Positions 47,507 to 56,033 of a DNA stretch of 64,000 nt are shown piece by piece. How positions within the stretch are numbered: the stretch's first letter is position 1; each line of letters begins with the position of its first letter. The notes under the pieces were generated by a model. That model saw only the letters and a program-made list of their open reading frames with translations, ran no database searches and had not been told where the DNA came from. The translations under genes were made by a program, and so were the position numbers. The DNA is from Egicoccus halophilus (GTDB lineage Bacteria > Actinomycetota > Nitriliruptoria > Nitriliruptorales > Nitriliruptoraceae), in contig NZ_CP036250.1 in the NCBI RefSeq assembly GCF_004300825.1, forward strand, positions 2,536,001-2,600,000, written 5' to 3'.

Positions 47507-47553
47507 CAACGGATGGGCGGTCCACGACCGCACCCGCGCGGTCGTAGGCTGCG

Positions 47554-47571
47554 GCGCCGGCGCCGGCGCCG
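47554..47571. repeat. GCGCCG hexamer repeat
   Basis: Three perfect copies in the spacer before the Pit gene; a short microsatellite-like tract. Confidence 0.8.
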
Positions 47572-47708
47572 GCGGCGCGCGCAACGCACCGGCGCACGCG
47601 GACACCACCAGGTTCCGGTGCCGGACGACGAGGACGGGTCATGGGCGGGCAGGACGGACCCCGGGCAGGGGGCTTCGGTCGCCACCGACCGGCCCTCTCC
47701 CGACGACG

Positions 47709-48668
47709 TTGACCTGGCTGTTGGCGGTGGCGGTCGCGTTCGCGTTCGTCAACGGGGTCAACGACGGCGGCGCGCTGCTGTCGGTCGGCTTGTCGGTCCG
47801 CGGGCATCGGCCGCTGATCGGGGTGGTCCTCGCCGCGCTGTTCGTCGCGCTGGCACCGCTGCTCGTCGGGACGGCGGTCGCGGCCACGCTCGCGGGGCGG
47901 CTGGTCTCCTTCGACGGGGCCGACGGGCAACTCGCGTTGACACTGGCGGTCGTCGCCTCCGTGACCGTGACCTGGTTGCTGGCCGCCCGGGGGCTGCCGA
48001 CGAGCCTGACGCTGGCGGTGGTCGGCGCCATCGCCGGTGCCGGCGTGGGCGCCGGTCTGCCGGTCACCTGGAGCACCGTCGCGCAGGTGCTCGTGCTGGC
48101 GGCGCTCGCCCCGCTCGCCGGGGTGCTGGTGGCCCGCGGGCTCGGCCGCGTGGTCACCGCCTGGCCGTCGCCCGGACCGTTGGACCAGCGGGTGCGTCGA
48201 TGGCACCGGTTGGGGTTCCTGGCCCAGTGCCTGGCCTACGGCGCCAACGACGGGCAGAAGATGCTGGCGGTACTGGCCGTCGCCGCCGGTACGGCTTCGG
48301 CCGACGGGGTCCCGCTGGTCACCTGGCACCTCGCCGTCGCGGCGGGGGCCTTCCTGCTCGGGGCGGTCGTCGGCCTGCCCCGCGTGGCGCGGACCTTGGG
48401 CAGCGGCGTCGTGCCCTCGCGCCCCCACCAGGCGGTGGTCACCGAGTTGTCCTCGGCGTCGGTGGTGCTGGCCACCGGGGCGTTGGGTTCGCCGGTGTCG
48501 ATGACGCAGGCGATCTCCGGCGGTCTGGTCGGCAGTGTCCTCGAACGCGGCTACCGCAGCGTGCGGTGGCGTGCCGTCGGTCGCCTCGGCACGGCCTGGA
48601 TCATCACCCTGCCGTGCGCGTTCGCCGCTGCGGCGCTCGCGACCCTGCTCACCCTGGCGGTCCGGTGA
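47709..48668 (+). CDS. Pit-family inorganic phosphate transporter
   Basis: Low-affinity, proton-driven phosphate (metal-phosphate) importer. About 319 residues and eight to ten hydrophobic segments. The two Pit repeats carry GVNDGGAL and GANDGQKM, the Asn-Asp motifs of the family. TTG 47709 is the only plausible start that precedes the first helix; GTG 47727 would remove the helix start, and no clear Shine-Dalgarno is seen. A DUF47 gene follows with a GTGA overlap, the standard partner. Confidence 0.88.
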   Translation: MTWLLAVAVAFAFVNGVNDGGALLSVGLSVRGHRPLIGVVLAALFVALAPLLVGTAVAATLAGRLVSFDGADGQLALTLAVVASVTVTWLLAARGLPTSLTLAVVGAIAGAGVGAGLPVTWSTVAQVLVLAALAPLAGVLVARGLGRVVTAWPSPGPLDQRVRRWHRLGFLAQCLAYGANDGQKMLAVLAVAAGTASADGVPLVTWHLAVAAGAFLLGAVVGLPRVARTLGSGVVPSRPHQAVVTELSSASVVLATGALGSPVSMTQAISGGLVGSVLERGYRSVRWRAVGRLGTAWIITLPCAFAAAALATLLTLAVR

Positions 48669-49336
48669 CCGCCGACGACGAAGAGGACCGGGCCGTGCAG
48701 CAGCGTCTGCGACGATTCTGGCGCAACCTGACCGGCGGCAGCGACGAGGACCTCGTCGCCTGTCTGCTCGCACAGGTCACGGCGACCACCGAGGCGGTCG
48801 AGCTCGCCCGCGCGATGGCCACCGGCGAGATCGCCCCGACGTCGGGGGCCGAGCGCATGGATGGCGTCGAGAGCGAGGGCGACGACGCCCGGCGCGAACT
48901 GATCCTCGAACTGCGGCGCACGCTGGCCACGCCGATGGACCGCGAGGACCTCAACCGACTGTCCCGCTCGATCGACGACGTGCTCGACAACCTGCGCGAC
49001 CTCGCCCGGGAGTTCGACCTGTACGGCTTCCGCGACGAGCCCCTGCTCGTCGAGCCCGTCGACAACCTCGCTGCCGGTCTGGCTTCCCTGCGCCGGGCCA
49101 TCGAGGTGCTGATCGAGCGGCCACAGGACGCCGCCCGCCACGCTGCCGAGTCGAAGAAGAACGACGTCCGACGCAGCTACCAGCGGGCGATGGCCACCCT
49201 GCTGACGACCGACGAGGCCGTCGACAGCCTGCTGCTGCGCCGACGTGAACTGCTGCGCCGGCTCGACATCACCGGCCTGCGCCTGGCCGAGGCCGCCGAT
49301 GCGCTCATCGACGGTGCCGTCAAGCGGAGTCACTGA
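48665..49336 (+). CDS. DUF47/PhoU-like regulator of Pit
   Basis: A 223-residue all-helical protein of the DUF47 family (TIGR00153), distantly like PhoU and usually paired with Pit transporters; it likely modulates phosphate uptake. Helices include RELILELRRTLATPMDREDLNRLSRSIDDVLDNL. GTG 48665 overlaps the Pit stop, so it is co-translated with Pit. Confidence 0.9.
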   Translation: MTADDEEDRAVQQRLRRFWRNLTGGSDEDLVACLLAQVTATTEAVELARAMATGEIAPTSGAERMDGVESEGDDARRELILELRRTLATPMDREDLNRLSRSIDDVLDNLRDLAREFDLYGFRDEPLLVEPVDNLAAGLASLRRAIEVLIERPQDAARHAAESKKNDVRRSYQRAMATLLTTDEAVDSLLLRRRELLRRLDITGLRLAEAADALIDGAVKRSH

Positions 49337-49393
49337 CGGACCGCCGACGCACCGCGAACGGACCACGACGCGCGGGTCGGCGGCCAGCCGCGG

Positions 49394-49978
49394 TCAACCG
49401 CGTGCCCGCACGGTCCTCAGCAGCGCCCAGGCGAGCACCGCCAGCCCGACGCCGGCGGCCAGCGGGGGCCAGGGTGAGGCGATGTCCGCGACGTGCAGCT
49501 GCCGAGCCACCAGCGCGAGCGCCTGGATCGGCACCTGCACCGCCAGCCACGCTCCTGCGGCCCGCCGCAGCACGCGACGCTCGACGCGGCCACCGACGGC
49601 GAGGTCGCCGTGGAGGGCCGCCAGGTCCACGACCAGGTGCACCCCCGACACCAGGGCGAACAGCGGCCAGGCGAACGGTGCCGTCGGGGCGAGGGCCCAC
49701 AGCAGGCCCACGCCGACGGCCAGCAGCGACGGACCGGCACCGCCGGGCCGCACGGCGACGGTCACCAGCAGTGCGCCCACGGCGAACCACGCCAGCGGCG
49801 CGGCCGGCAACAGGGGCACGGTGCAGGCTCCGGCGACCACGACGCACGCGACCCGCAGCGTCCAGGCCGGCAGGGTGGGACCGAGGTCGACGACCGCGGG
49901 CCGGGGCGCGGGCGGCCGGCGGCGAGCGGGCCCGAGGCGCAGGGACCACCGGTCGCGTGTGCGGGCGAAGGTGCTCAT
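49394..49978 (-). CDS. Membrane protein at the end of the MoxR operon
   Basis: A 194-residue protein with about five hydrophobic segments after a cytoplasmic basic N-terminus of roughly 35 residues. No recognised domain. Its start overlaps the DUF58 stop by four bases (49975-49978), so it belongs to the operon and is likely part of the same membrane complex. Confidence 0.82.
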   Translation of the reverse strand: MSTFARTRDRWSLRLGPARRRPPAPRPAVVDLGPTLPAWTLRVACVVVAGACTVPLLPAAPLAWFAVGALLVTVAVRPGGAGPSLLAVGVGLLWALAPTAPFAWPLFALVSGVHLVVDLAALHGDLAVGGRVERRVLRRAAGAWLAVQVPIQALALVARQLHVADIASPWPPLAAGVGLAVLAWALLRTVRARG

Positions 49979-51411
49979 CGGCCGGACCGACGCACCCGTG
50001 ACCGTGCCGCCAGCTGCGCGCCGGCGACGCGGCCCGCGTCCGGGTCACGCCACTCGACGACCTCCACGCCCGCAGCGCCGAGGGTCCGCAACCGGTCCGC
50101 ACGTTCCATCGCCACGAGGCGGTGGGCCAGCACCTCGCGGGCGGCGAGGTGCTCGCGCACGGTCCGCGGCAGCACGTCGACGGCGATCGTGCGGTGGCCG
50201 GCGAACCGCCAGGTCCGTGCCAGCTCGACGGCACGGTCGTCGAGGAAGGTCGACAGCACCATCACGAGCACGCCGGCCGGCAGCTGTGGGTCGGGCGCCG
50301 ACGCGCTGGGGTCGCGCTCCGCCTGCGCCAGCGCGACGTGGTGGGCCAGCTTCCGCAGCTGGCGGCGGCCGCCTGCCGGACGCAGGGGACGCTGGCGACG
50401 GCCCAACTCGACCACCCCGACGCGGTCGCCGAGGTCGAGGAAGTGGCTGGCGAGCGAGATCGCCGCCTGTCGGGCGAGGTCCAGGGAGGTGGGCTCGAGT
50501 GGGTGCACCCCCCCGACCGCCCACGTCGACACGTCCGGGCCGAGGGCGTCGCGGGCATCGACCACCAGCATGACGTGGGCGTCCGAGGTGGCGAACGTCC
50601 GCCGCACGTAGAGCTGTGTCGTACGCGCTTCGGGCGAGACGCCCGCGCCGGTGGTGGCGGGCGCAGGGCCGGTCCCGCGTCGCGCGGTGGCTTTCCAGTC
50701 GATGCGCCGCAACCGGTCCCCCGCCGTGAACACCGCCAGGTCCCGGAACTCCCCGCCGTCACCGGCACGCGCCGAGCGGTGGGAACCGGTCAGGCCCTGC
50801 AGGCGGTGCGGCAGTGGGACCTGCTGCAGCGGCACCGGCTGGGGCAGCACGAGCAGGCTCACCGGTCCGGCGCGCTCCGCCGGACTGCCGACGGCCGCAT
50901 ACCGACCGCGGGCCCGGTGGTCGACGCCGAACAACGCCTGTCGTCCGGTACGCACGGTGGTGAGCGCCAGGGTCAGGGTGCGGCGCCCGCCGCCGTCGAT
51001 CAGGACCTCGAGGTCGCGGTGCTCCGCCGCGCCGACCCGTAGCAGCAGCGTTCCGGTCCCGGCCGGCGGGTCGATCACCAGCGCGGACGTGGCGCGGCGG
51101 AGCGCCGGCGCGAACGCCGGTCCGTCGAGACGGATCTCGGGCCGACCCCGGGGGCCGCGCAGCACGTCGACGACGACCGGCGCCACCAGGACCACGCCGA
51201 GCACGGCGACGTCACCACGGTTGATCAGCAGGCCGAGCAGCAGCAGGGCCCCGCCGGCGACCAGCCGCGGGACCGCGTTGCCGACGACCCGCCACGGCGC
51301 CGGCGCGACCTCGTCCGTCGATCCTCCCGCCGCCGGATCGCGTGCTCGGTTGCCCGCCCCCGAGACGCCCCCGCCCGGGGCATCCGACGCGGCCGGCGCC
51401 CTCGCACTCAC
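49975..51411 (-). CDS. DUF58-family protein
   Basis: A 478-residue protein with two close hydrophobic segments (about 48-75), an external beta-rich part, and a DUF58 domain around FRDLAVFTAGDRLRRIDWKATARRG followed by a von Willebrand-like fold (VMLVVDARDALG; metal-site type DxSx not clear). DUF58 proteins pair with MoxR ATPases and are tied to cell-envelope or chaperone roles. GTG 51411 overlaps the MoxR stop; the shared four-base junction defines the start. Confidence 0.9.
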   Translation of the reverse strand: MSARAPAASDAPGGGVSGAGNRARDPAAGGSTDEVAPAPWRVVGNAVPRLVAGGALLLLGLLINRGDVAVLGVVLVAPVVVDVLRGPRGRPEIRLDGPAFAPALRRATSALVIDPPAGTGTLLLRVGAAEHRDLEVLIDGGGRRTLTLALTTVRTGRQALFGVDHRARGRYAAVGSPAERAGPVSLLVLPQPVPLQQVPLPHRLQGLTGSHRSARAGDGGEFRDLAVFTAGDRLRRIDWKATARRGTGPAPATTGAGVSPEARTTQLYVRRTFATSDAHVMLVVDARDALGPDVSTWAVGGVHPLEPTSLDLARQAAISLASHFLDLGDRVGVVELGRRQRPLRPAGGRRQLRKLAHHVALAQAERDPSASAPDPQLPAGVLVMVLSTFLDDRAVELARTWRFAGHRTIAVDVLPRTVREHLAAREVLAHRLVAMERADRLRTLGAAGVEVVEWRDPDAGRVAGAQLAARSRVRRSGR

Positions 51412-52406
51412 GGCGCGGCGCGGCGGGCGCTCGCCGGGCCGGCGACCTGGTCGAGCAACGACGCGACCACGGCCTCGGCCTGGGTCCCCTGCGCCCACGC
51501 CTGGGGCGTGAGGGTCAGCCGGTGCGCCAGCGCGGCAACGGCGACGTCCTTGACGTCCTCCGGGGTGACGTAGCCGCGACCGGCCAGCACCGCCACGCCC
51601 CGCGCCACGAGTACCAGCGCCTGCGACCCACGTGGCGAGGCCCCCACCTCCACGGCCGGATGCCGTCGGGTCGCGTCGACGAGGTCGACCCCGTAGCGCA
51701 GCACGTCCGGATCGACCTCGACCATCTCCACCCCGGCCTGCATGGCCAGCAGCGTCGCGGCATCGACCACCCGCCCCACGGTGACCTCTTCGGTGCGTCG
51801 TGCCAACCGTCGCAGCAGCACGTCCACCTCGGCGTCGCGATCCGGGTACCCGACCGCCAGGCGGACGAGGAACCGGTCGAGCTGCGCCTCCGGCAACGGA
51901 TAGGTGCCCTCGTACTCCACCGGGTTGGAGGTCGCCATCACGTGGAAGGGCCGCGCGAGCGCGTAGGTGGTGCCCTCGACGGTGACCTGGCGCTCCGCCA
52001 TCGCCTCCAGCAGGGCCGACTGCGTCTTCGGCGCGGTCCGGTTGATCTCGTCGGCGAGCAGCAGGCCGGTGAACACCGGTCCGGGCCGGAACCCGAACGT
52101 GGCGTCCGACGGGTCGAACACGTACGAGCCGGTGATGTCGGAGGGCAGCAGGTCGGGCGTGCACTGCAGGCGGCGGAAATCGAGCCCCAGGGCGGTGGCG
52201 AGGCTGCGGGCGGCCAGCGTCTTGCCGAGCCCGGGCACGTCCTCGAACAGCACGTGGCCGCCGGCGAGCACGGCCGCCAGGGCCGTGCGCAGGGCGGTGC
52301 GCATGCCGACGATCGCGGTGCCCACCTCGTCGAGCACGGCCGATCCGAGCCGGGCGACCTCCTCGATGGGCAGCGGGTCGGCGGACACGACGGTGGGCAC
52401 GGTCAT
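51408..52406 (-). CDS. MoxR-family AAA+ ATPase
   Basis: A 332-residue AAA+ chaperone-like ATPase. Walker A EDVPGLGKT (about residues 55-63), Walker B LLADEINR, sensor 1 ATSNPVEYEGTYPLPEAQLDRF (arginine finger nearby), and a C-terminal lid. MoxR proteins assemble rings and act on partner DUF58/VWA membrane proteins. ATG 52404-52406 overlaps the preceding stop. Middle gene of the five-gene operon. Confidence 0.94.
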   Translation of the reverse strand: MTVPTVVSADPLPIEEVARLGSAVLDEVGTAIVGMRTALRTALAAVLAGGHVLFEDVPGLGKTLAARSLATALGLDFRRLQCTPDLLPSDITGSYVFDPSDATFGFRPGPVFTGLLLADEINRTAPKTQSALLEAMAERQVTVEGTTYALARPFHVMATSNPVEYEGTYPLPEAQLDRFLVRLAVGYPDRDAEVDVLLRRLARRTEEVTVGRVVDAATLLAMQAGVEMVEVDPDVLRYGVDLVDATRRHPAVEVGASPRGSQALVLVARGVAVLAGRGYVTPEDVKDVAVAALAHRLTLTPQAWAQGTQAEAVVASLLDQVAGPASARRAAP

Positions 52407-52990
52407 CGGGCGCGTTCCTCACGGGTGGGGAGCGGGACGGGCATCGGTCGCGGACGGTCGTGGGGCGTCGGACGGCCCTGCGGTGCGCTGCCGGCGTCGG
52501 GCGCGGCGTCGGTCGCATCGAGCCGCTCGACCGCGTCGACGGCCCGCGAGAAGGCCCACAGGCCGATCGGGCGGCCCTCGTCCCCGGTCAGGACCCGGTA
52601 GGCACCGGTGCCGACCAGGCGCCGCACCACCGCTGCCTGGCCCGGCTCGTCGAGGTCCAGACCCCGGCGGGCGAGACGCACACGGGCGAGGGCCGCGAGG
52701 CGCGCGACGGCCGTCGGCGACACCTGTCCCCGCCGGCTGCTCAGCCGCCACGACAGCTGCCGGACCTCGCGACGGGTGCCGACGGGCAGGGGCACGGCGC
52801 GTGGTCGCCACCGGTCGGTGCGGCGGACGGCCGACTGCTCGGTCAACAGGTGGCGTGCGGCGGCCAGGACGATCACGACGGCCGCGACCAGGCCGCTGCG
52901 GGCGGTGTCGACGCCGATCGCCCAGGCGGCCAGCCCGGCCACCACCGCCAGGGCACCGGCGGCGAGGAGCGGGCCCCGATCCGCCCTCAC
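52403..52990 (-). CDS. Small membrane protein of the MoxR operon
   Basis: A 195-residue protein with two N-terminal hydrophobic segments (about 8-25 and 32-48) and a long cytoplasmic, Arg-rich tail including a GQVSPTAVARLAALARVRLARRG helix. No family recognised. GTG 52990 overlaps the DUF4129 stop (GTGA). The position between DUF4129 and MoxR suggests a subunit of the same complex. Confidence 0.82.
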   Translation of the reverse strand: MRADRGPLLAAGALAVVAGLAAWAIGVDTARSGLVAAVVIVLAAARHLLTEQSAVRRTDRWRPRAVPLPVGTRREVRQLSWRLSSRRGQVSPTAVARLAALARVRLARRGLDLDEPGQAAVVRRLVGTGAYRVLTGDEGRPIGLWAFSRAVDAVERLDATDAAPDAGSAPQGRPTPHDRPRPMPVPLPTREERAR

Positions 52991-53709
52991 GGTGCGTCCC
53001 GGCCGGCGTTCGACGCCTCGACGTCGGCGGCGAGCCGTCCGAGGCAGTCGCGCGCCCGGGCGACGTCGTCGGGGCCGACCGGCCGGCCGGAGAAACGGGC
53101 CCGGTGGTAGAGGGCCAGCAGTTCGTTCGTCGTGGCGGCGTCGGCGGCGGTGCGTTCGAGCACGGCGACGGTGAACTCGGTCGGTGTCTGCGCCGGGCGG
53201 CGTCGCACGCCCGAGACCTCCGCGGCCTGCTCGAGCGCCAGCCACGCGGCGATCACCGCATCGGCCGGCGCCCGACGGTCCTCGAGTGCGCGAGCGGCAT
53301 CCAGCATGCCGCGTCGGAGCACCGGCAGCTCCGGCTCGTCGGTGAACTCCCCGGCCGTCACCTCGTCGCCCGCACCCGGGATCCGGCGGGGGGGCGGCAC
53401 CCGGCCGGCATACCGCGTCCACAGCCACCACACGGCACCGGCGGCCAGTGCCATGGCCAGCAGCCAGCCGACCCAGCGCAACCACGACAGGTCGATCGTC
53501 GGCGAGCCCGTCTCCGGCGGCGGCGGCAGCCCTTCCACCAGCGGCGGTGGCTCCTGCTCACCCGTCGGCGGGGCGATCGGCGAGCCGACGTCGCGCGGCT
53601 CGAGTTGCCAGGGGGCACCGGTGGACGCCCCGAGCACCGCCAGGACCAGGACGCCGACGGCGGCGACGAGCCCGACGACCACCCCTCGGTCCTGCCTCAC
53701 CGTCGTCAC
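52987..53709 (-). CDS. DUF4129-family membrane protein
   Basis: A 240-residue protein: hydrophobic segment near 9-28, a Pro/Glu-rich external loop, a second segment (about 76-96), then a DUF4129 domain containing AWLALEQAAEVSGVRRRPAQTPTEF and LLALYHRARFSGRPV. DUF4129 is usually found fused to or next to transglutaminase-like proteins in MoxR/DUF58 loci. It is first in this operon. Confidence 0.9.
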   Translation of the reverse strand: MTTVRQDRGVVVGLVAAVGVLVLAVLGASTGAPWQLEPRDVGSPIAPPTGEQEPPPLVEGLPPPPETGSPTIDLSWLRWVGWLLAMALAAGAVWWLWTRYAGRVPPPRRIPGAGDEVTAGEFTDEPELPVLRRGMLDAARALEDRRAPADAVIAAWLALEQAAEVSGVRRRPAQTPTEFTVAVLERTAADAATTNELLALYHRARFSGRPVGPDDVARARDCLGRLAADVEASNAGRDAP

Positions 53710-53848
53710 GGCTCCTGCCGGTGTGCCCGTGCGAGGAGCCTATCGGCCGCCGCGGGCGGCACCGTCGACGCCGCGGCCGGGCTAGGTTCCCGGCGCCGCC
53801 GGTTCGCCGACGTCCCGGCGCGACCGACGAACGGAACGGCACCCGCGC

Positions 53849-54400
53849 ATGACCGACTGGGACGGCGAGGAGTACCAGCGCCGCATCGAGCAGCGCCTGC
53901 AGGGCGTCGACCTGCACGGCGAGGTGGCCTTCGTCCAGCGCTACGCGCCGCGAACGGTGCTGGACGCTGGATGCGGCACCGGTCGGGTGGCGATCGAACT
54001 CACGGCCCGTGGGGTCGAGGTGGTCGGCGTCGACGTCAGCGGGTCGATGCTCTCGACCGCCCGCACCCGCGGGCCGGAGGTGGACTGGGTGGAGGCCGAC
54101 CTGGCCGACTTGAACCTCGGTCGGACCTTCGACGTGGTGGTGATGGCCGGGAACGTGGTGCTGTTCACCCCGCCCGGCACGACCGCCGCCGTCGTCGCCG
54201 GGAGCGCCCGCCACGTGTCACCGGGTGGCGTGCTCGTCGCCGGCTTCTCGCTCGACCGGGACTACGACCTCGCCACCTACGACGCCGAGGCGGCGGCCGC
54301 CGGGTTGACGCTGCGGGAGCGCTACGCCACCTGGGACCGCGACCCCTGGCGCGAAGGTGCCGACTACGCGGTGTCGGTCCACGCCCGCGGGTCCGCCTGA
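53849..54400 (+). CDS. Class I SAM-dependent methyltransferase
   Basis: A 183-residue protein with motif I VLDAGCGTGRVA (about residues 36-47), GVDVSGSML (motif II acidic loop), DWVEADLADL and FDVVVMAGNV. The compact methyltransferase fold ends at residue 183. Acceptor unknown. Its 3' end overlaps the disrupted antiporter on the other strand by 37 bp, tail-to-tail. Confidence 0.88.
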   Translation: MTDWDGEEYQRRIEQRLQGVDLHGEVAFVQRYAPRTVLDAGCGTGRVAIELTARGVEVVGVDVSGSMLSTARTRGPEVDWVEADLADLNLGRTFDVVVMAGNVVLFTPPGTTAAVVAGSARHVSPGGVLVAGFSLDRDYDLATYDAEAAAAGLTLRERYATWDRDPWREGADYAVSVHARGSA

Positions 54401-55598
54401 CCGTCGACGGCACGCCGTCCGTCCAGCCACCGCATCGCCGGTCGCGCCGTGAAGCCGTGCACGAGCAACGACGTGAAGATCGTCACGGCGGTCAGGGCCC
54501 AGAGCAGGTAGCCCTCCTCCCCGAGGTCCGTGCGGTTGAGCCCGTAGGCGAGGTAGTACAGCGATCCGAGGCCCTTGATGCCGAAGAACGCGATGACGGC
54601 GTTCTCCGCCCGCGTACCTCCGCGAAACCCGAGCAGGCCGATCCAGCCGGCCAGCGGGCGGGCCACCACCAGCGACACGCCGACCAGGACCACCGGCCAG
54701 CTCACGCGGGACCACAGGACGTCGGCGATGCAGGTGGTCGTGCACGTGGTTGGCACGCTCGGTGTCGCGGATCACGTAGGCGGTGACGAAGACCGCGATG
54801 AACCCGTAGGCGTGGGCCACCTCGGTGATCCCGTAGGAGATCAGCGTGAACGCGAGCGCCAGCACGGACGGCGCGAGGCCCTCACCGTCGCGCAGCATCC
54901 CCGCATACCCCGCCCCGCCGACCAGGCGTACCACCACCCACCCCAGCAGCCGGCCCACCAGCCAGCCCAGCACCAGGCCCCCGGCGATCTTGTAGAGCAC
55001 GTCGTCGAGGAACCAGGCGCCGAGCCACTCCCCCGGCGCCCACCCGGCCACGGCGACCAGCACCGCGAGGTTGGTGAACGGGAACGCGAGGCCGTCGTTG
55101 AGCGAGGACTCCGAGGTCAGGCCGAAGCGGACCTCGTCGGGTTCGTCGGCGTCGGGGGCGCCCGTGGTCGGTGGACCGGTCTGCACGTCGACGGCCAGGA
55201 CCGGGTCCGTGGGCGCGAGCGACGCACCGAACAGCATCGCCGCCGCCGGTGCGGGCCCGGCCACCCGCCAACCGAGCACCCCCGGCAGCGAGGATCGACA
55301 GCGGCATCGTGATGGCCAGCAGCCGCCAGGTCGACATCCAGCCCCGCCAGCTGACGCGACGGTCCAGCGACAGTCCCCGGCCCGTGAGGGCGACGATGAC
55401 GGCGAACTCGGACAGGTGCTCGGCCAGACCGCCGTGCACGACCGGGTCGAAGTCGACCTCCGGCAGCAGCAGCGCCACGAGCACACCGACCGTCACGACG
55501 ACGATCGGATAGGAGATCAGCCGCTCGCGCAGGACCAGGGGAACGGCGACGGCGGCGAGCGCGAGCAACCCGACGACCAGCACGAGCAGGTGGTACAT
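54364..55598 (-). pseudogene. Disrupted CPA1-type Na+/H+ antiporter
   Basis: Three successive leftward frames together spell a CPA1 antiporter: MYHLLVLVVGLLALAAVAVP to ITMPLSIL in the first, GWRVAGPAPAAAMLFGASLA to RDTERANHVHDHLH in the second, and ADVLWSRVSWPVVLVGVSLV through ARPLAGWIGL to the end in the third. An extra C in the C5 run at 55279-55283 explains the first shift: deleting one restores S-I-L-A-A-G-V-L-G-W. Near 54735 the second shift goes with the apparent loss of about 20 residues normally between the HDHLH helix and the next one, so at least that lesion looks like a real deletion. One of the homopolymer shifts could be a sequencing error. Confidence 0.82.
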
Positions 55599-55752
55599 CC
55601 AGACCTCAGGGCCGCGGCGGTAGATCGGGCCGGACCCTACCGGGAGTGGCCCGCGCCGAATCGCCGTGGTCCCGACGCCGACCGGGCAGCCGACACCGGA
55701 CCCGGGCCGGCGCGCCGACCCTCGCCGCCGACGGTCGGCGCGCCGCGTCAGG

Positions 55753-55950
55753 TCAGGGCTGGTCCGGCCACGACACCTGGTCGCGCGGCTCGGGTGGCTG
55801 CAACGCCCGCTCGAGCGCGCGCAGGCGCCGATCGACCGTGTCCTCGAGCCGCTCGACGCCGTCGGCCACCCGCTTCACCAGCACGAACGCATAGACGATC
55901 ACGGCCAGTTGCAACAACCCGCCGAGCACCACCACCGCGATCTCACCCAT
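55753..55950 (-). CDS. Small membrane-anchored coiled-coil protein
   Basis: A 65-residue protein: one hydrophobic helix (about residues 3-27) followed by a charged heptad-like helix (RVADGVERLEDTVDRRLRAL) and a Pro/Glu-rich tail. No family recognised. The ATG 55948-55950 is preceded by GGGGAGGCGAC, and three tandem copies of an 8-bp GGGGAGGC unit lie directly upstream. Confidence 0.75.
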   Translation of the reverse strand: MGEIAVVVLGGLLQLAVIVYAFVLVKRVADGVERLEDTVDRRLRALERALQPPEPRDQVSWPDQP

Positions 55951-55954
55951 GTCG

Positions 55955-55978
55955 CCTCCCCGCCTCCCCGCCTCCCCG
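55955..55978. repeat. Triplicated 8-bp repeat carrying ribosome-site sequence
   Basis: Three contiguous CCTCCCCG units (55955-55978). On the leftward mRNA they read as repeated GGGGAGG, each like a Shine-Dalgarno, right before the 65-residue gene. Confidence 0.85.
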
Positions 55979-56033
55979 GTCTCGACTCGACCTCCGGCCC
56001 GACGGCCCTGCCGGCGCAACGGCGGGCGGCACG

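Larger units (their letters stand above)
47388..47708. other. Divergent region upstream of the Pit gene
   Basis: 321 bp with an inverted repeat at 47481-47506 and a GCGCCG triplicate at 47554-47571. No gene seen. Confidence 0.55.

Noticed and set aside
54218-55486. Second-frame antiporter ORF as a complete gene.
   Set aside because: Its start and end translate into unrelated Arg-rich sequence; only the middle fits the family, showing frame changes at both ends.
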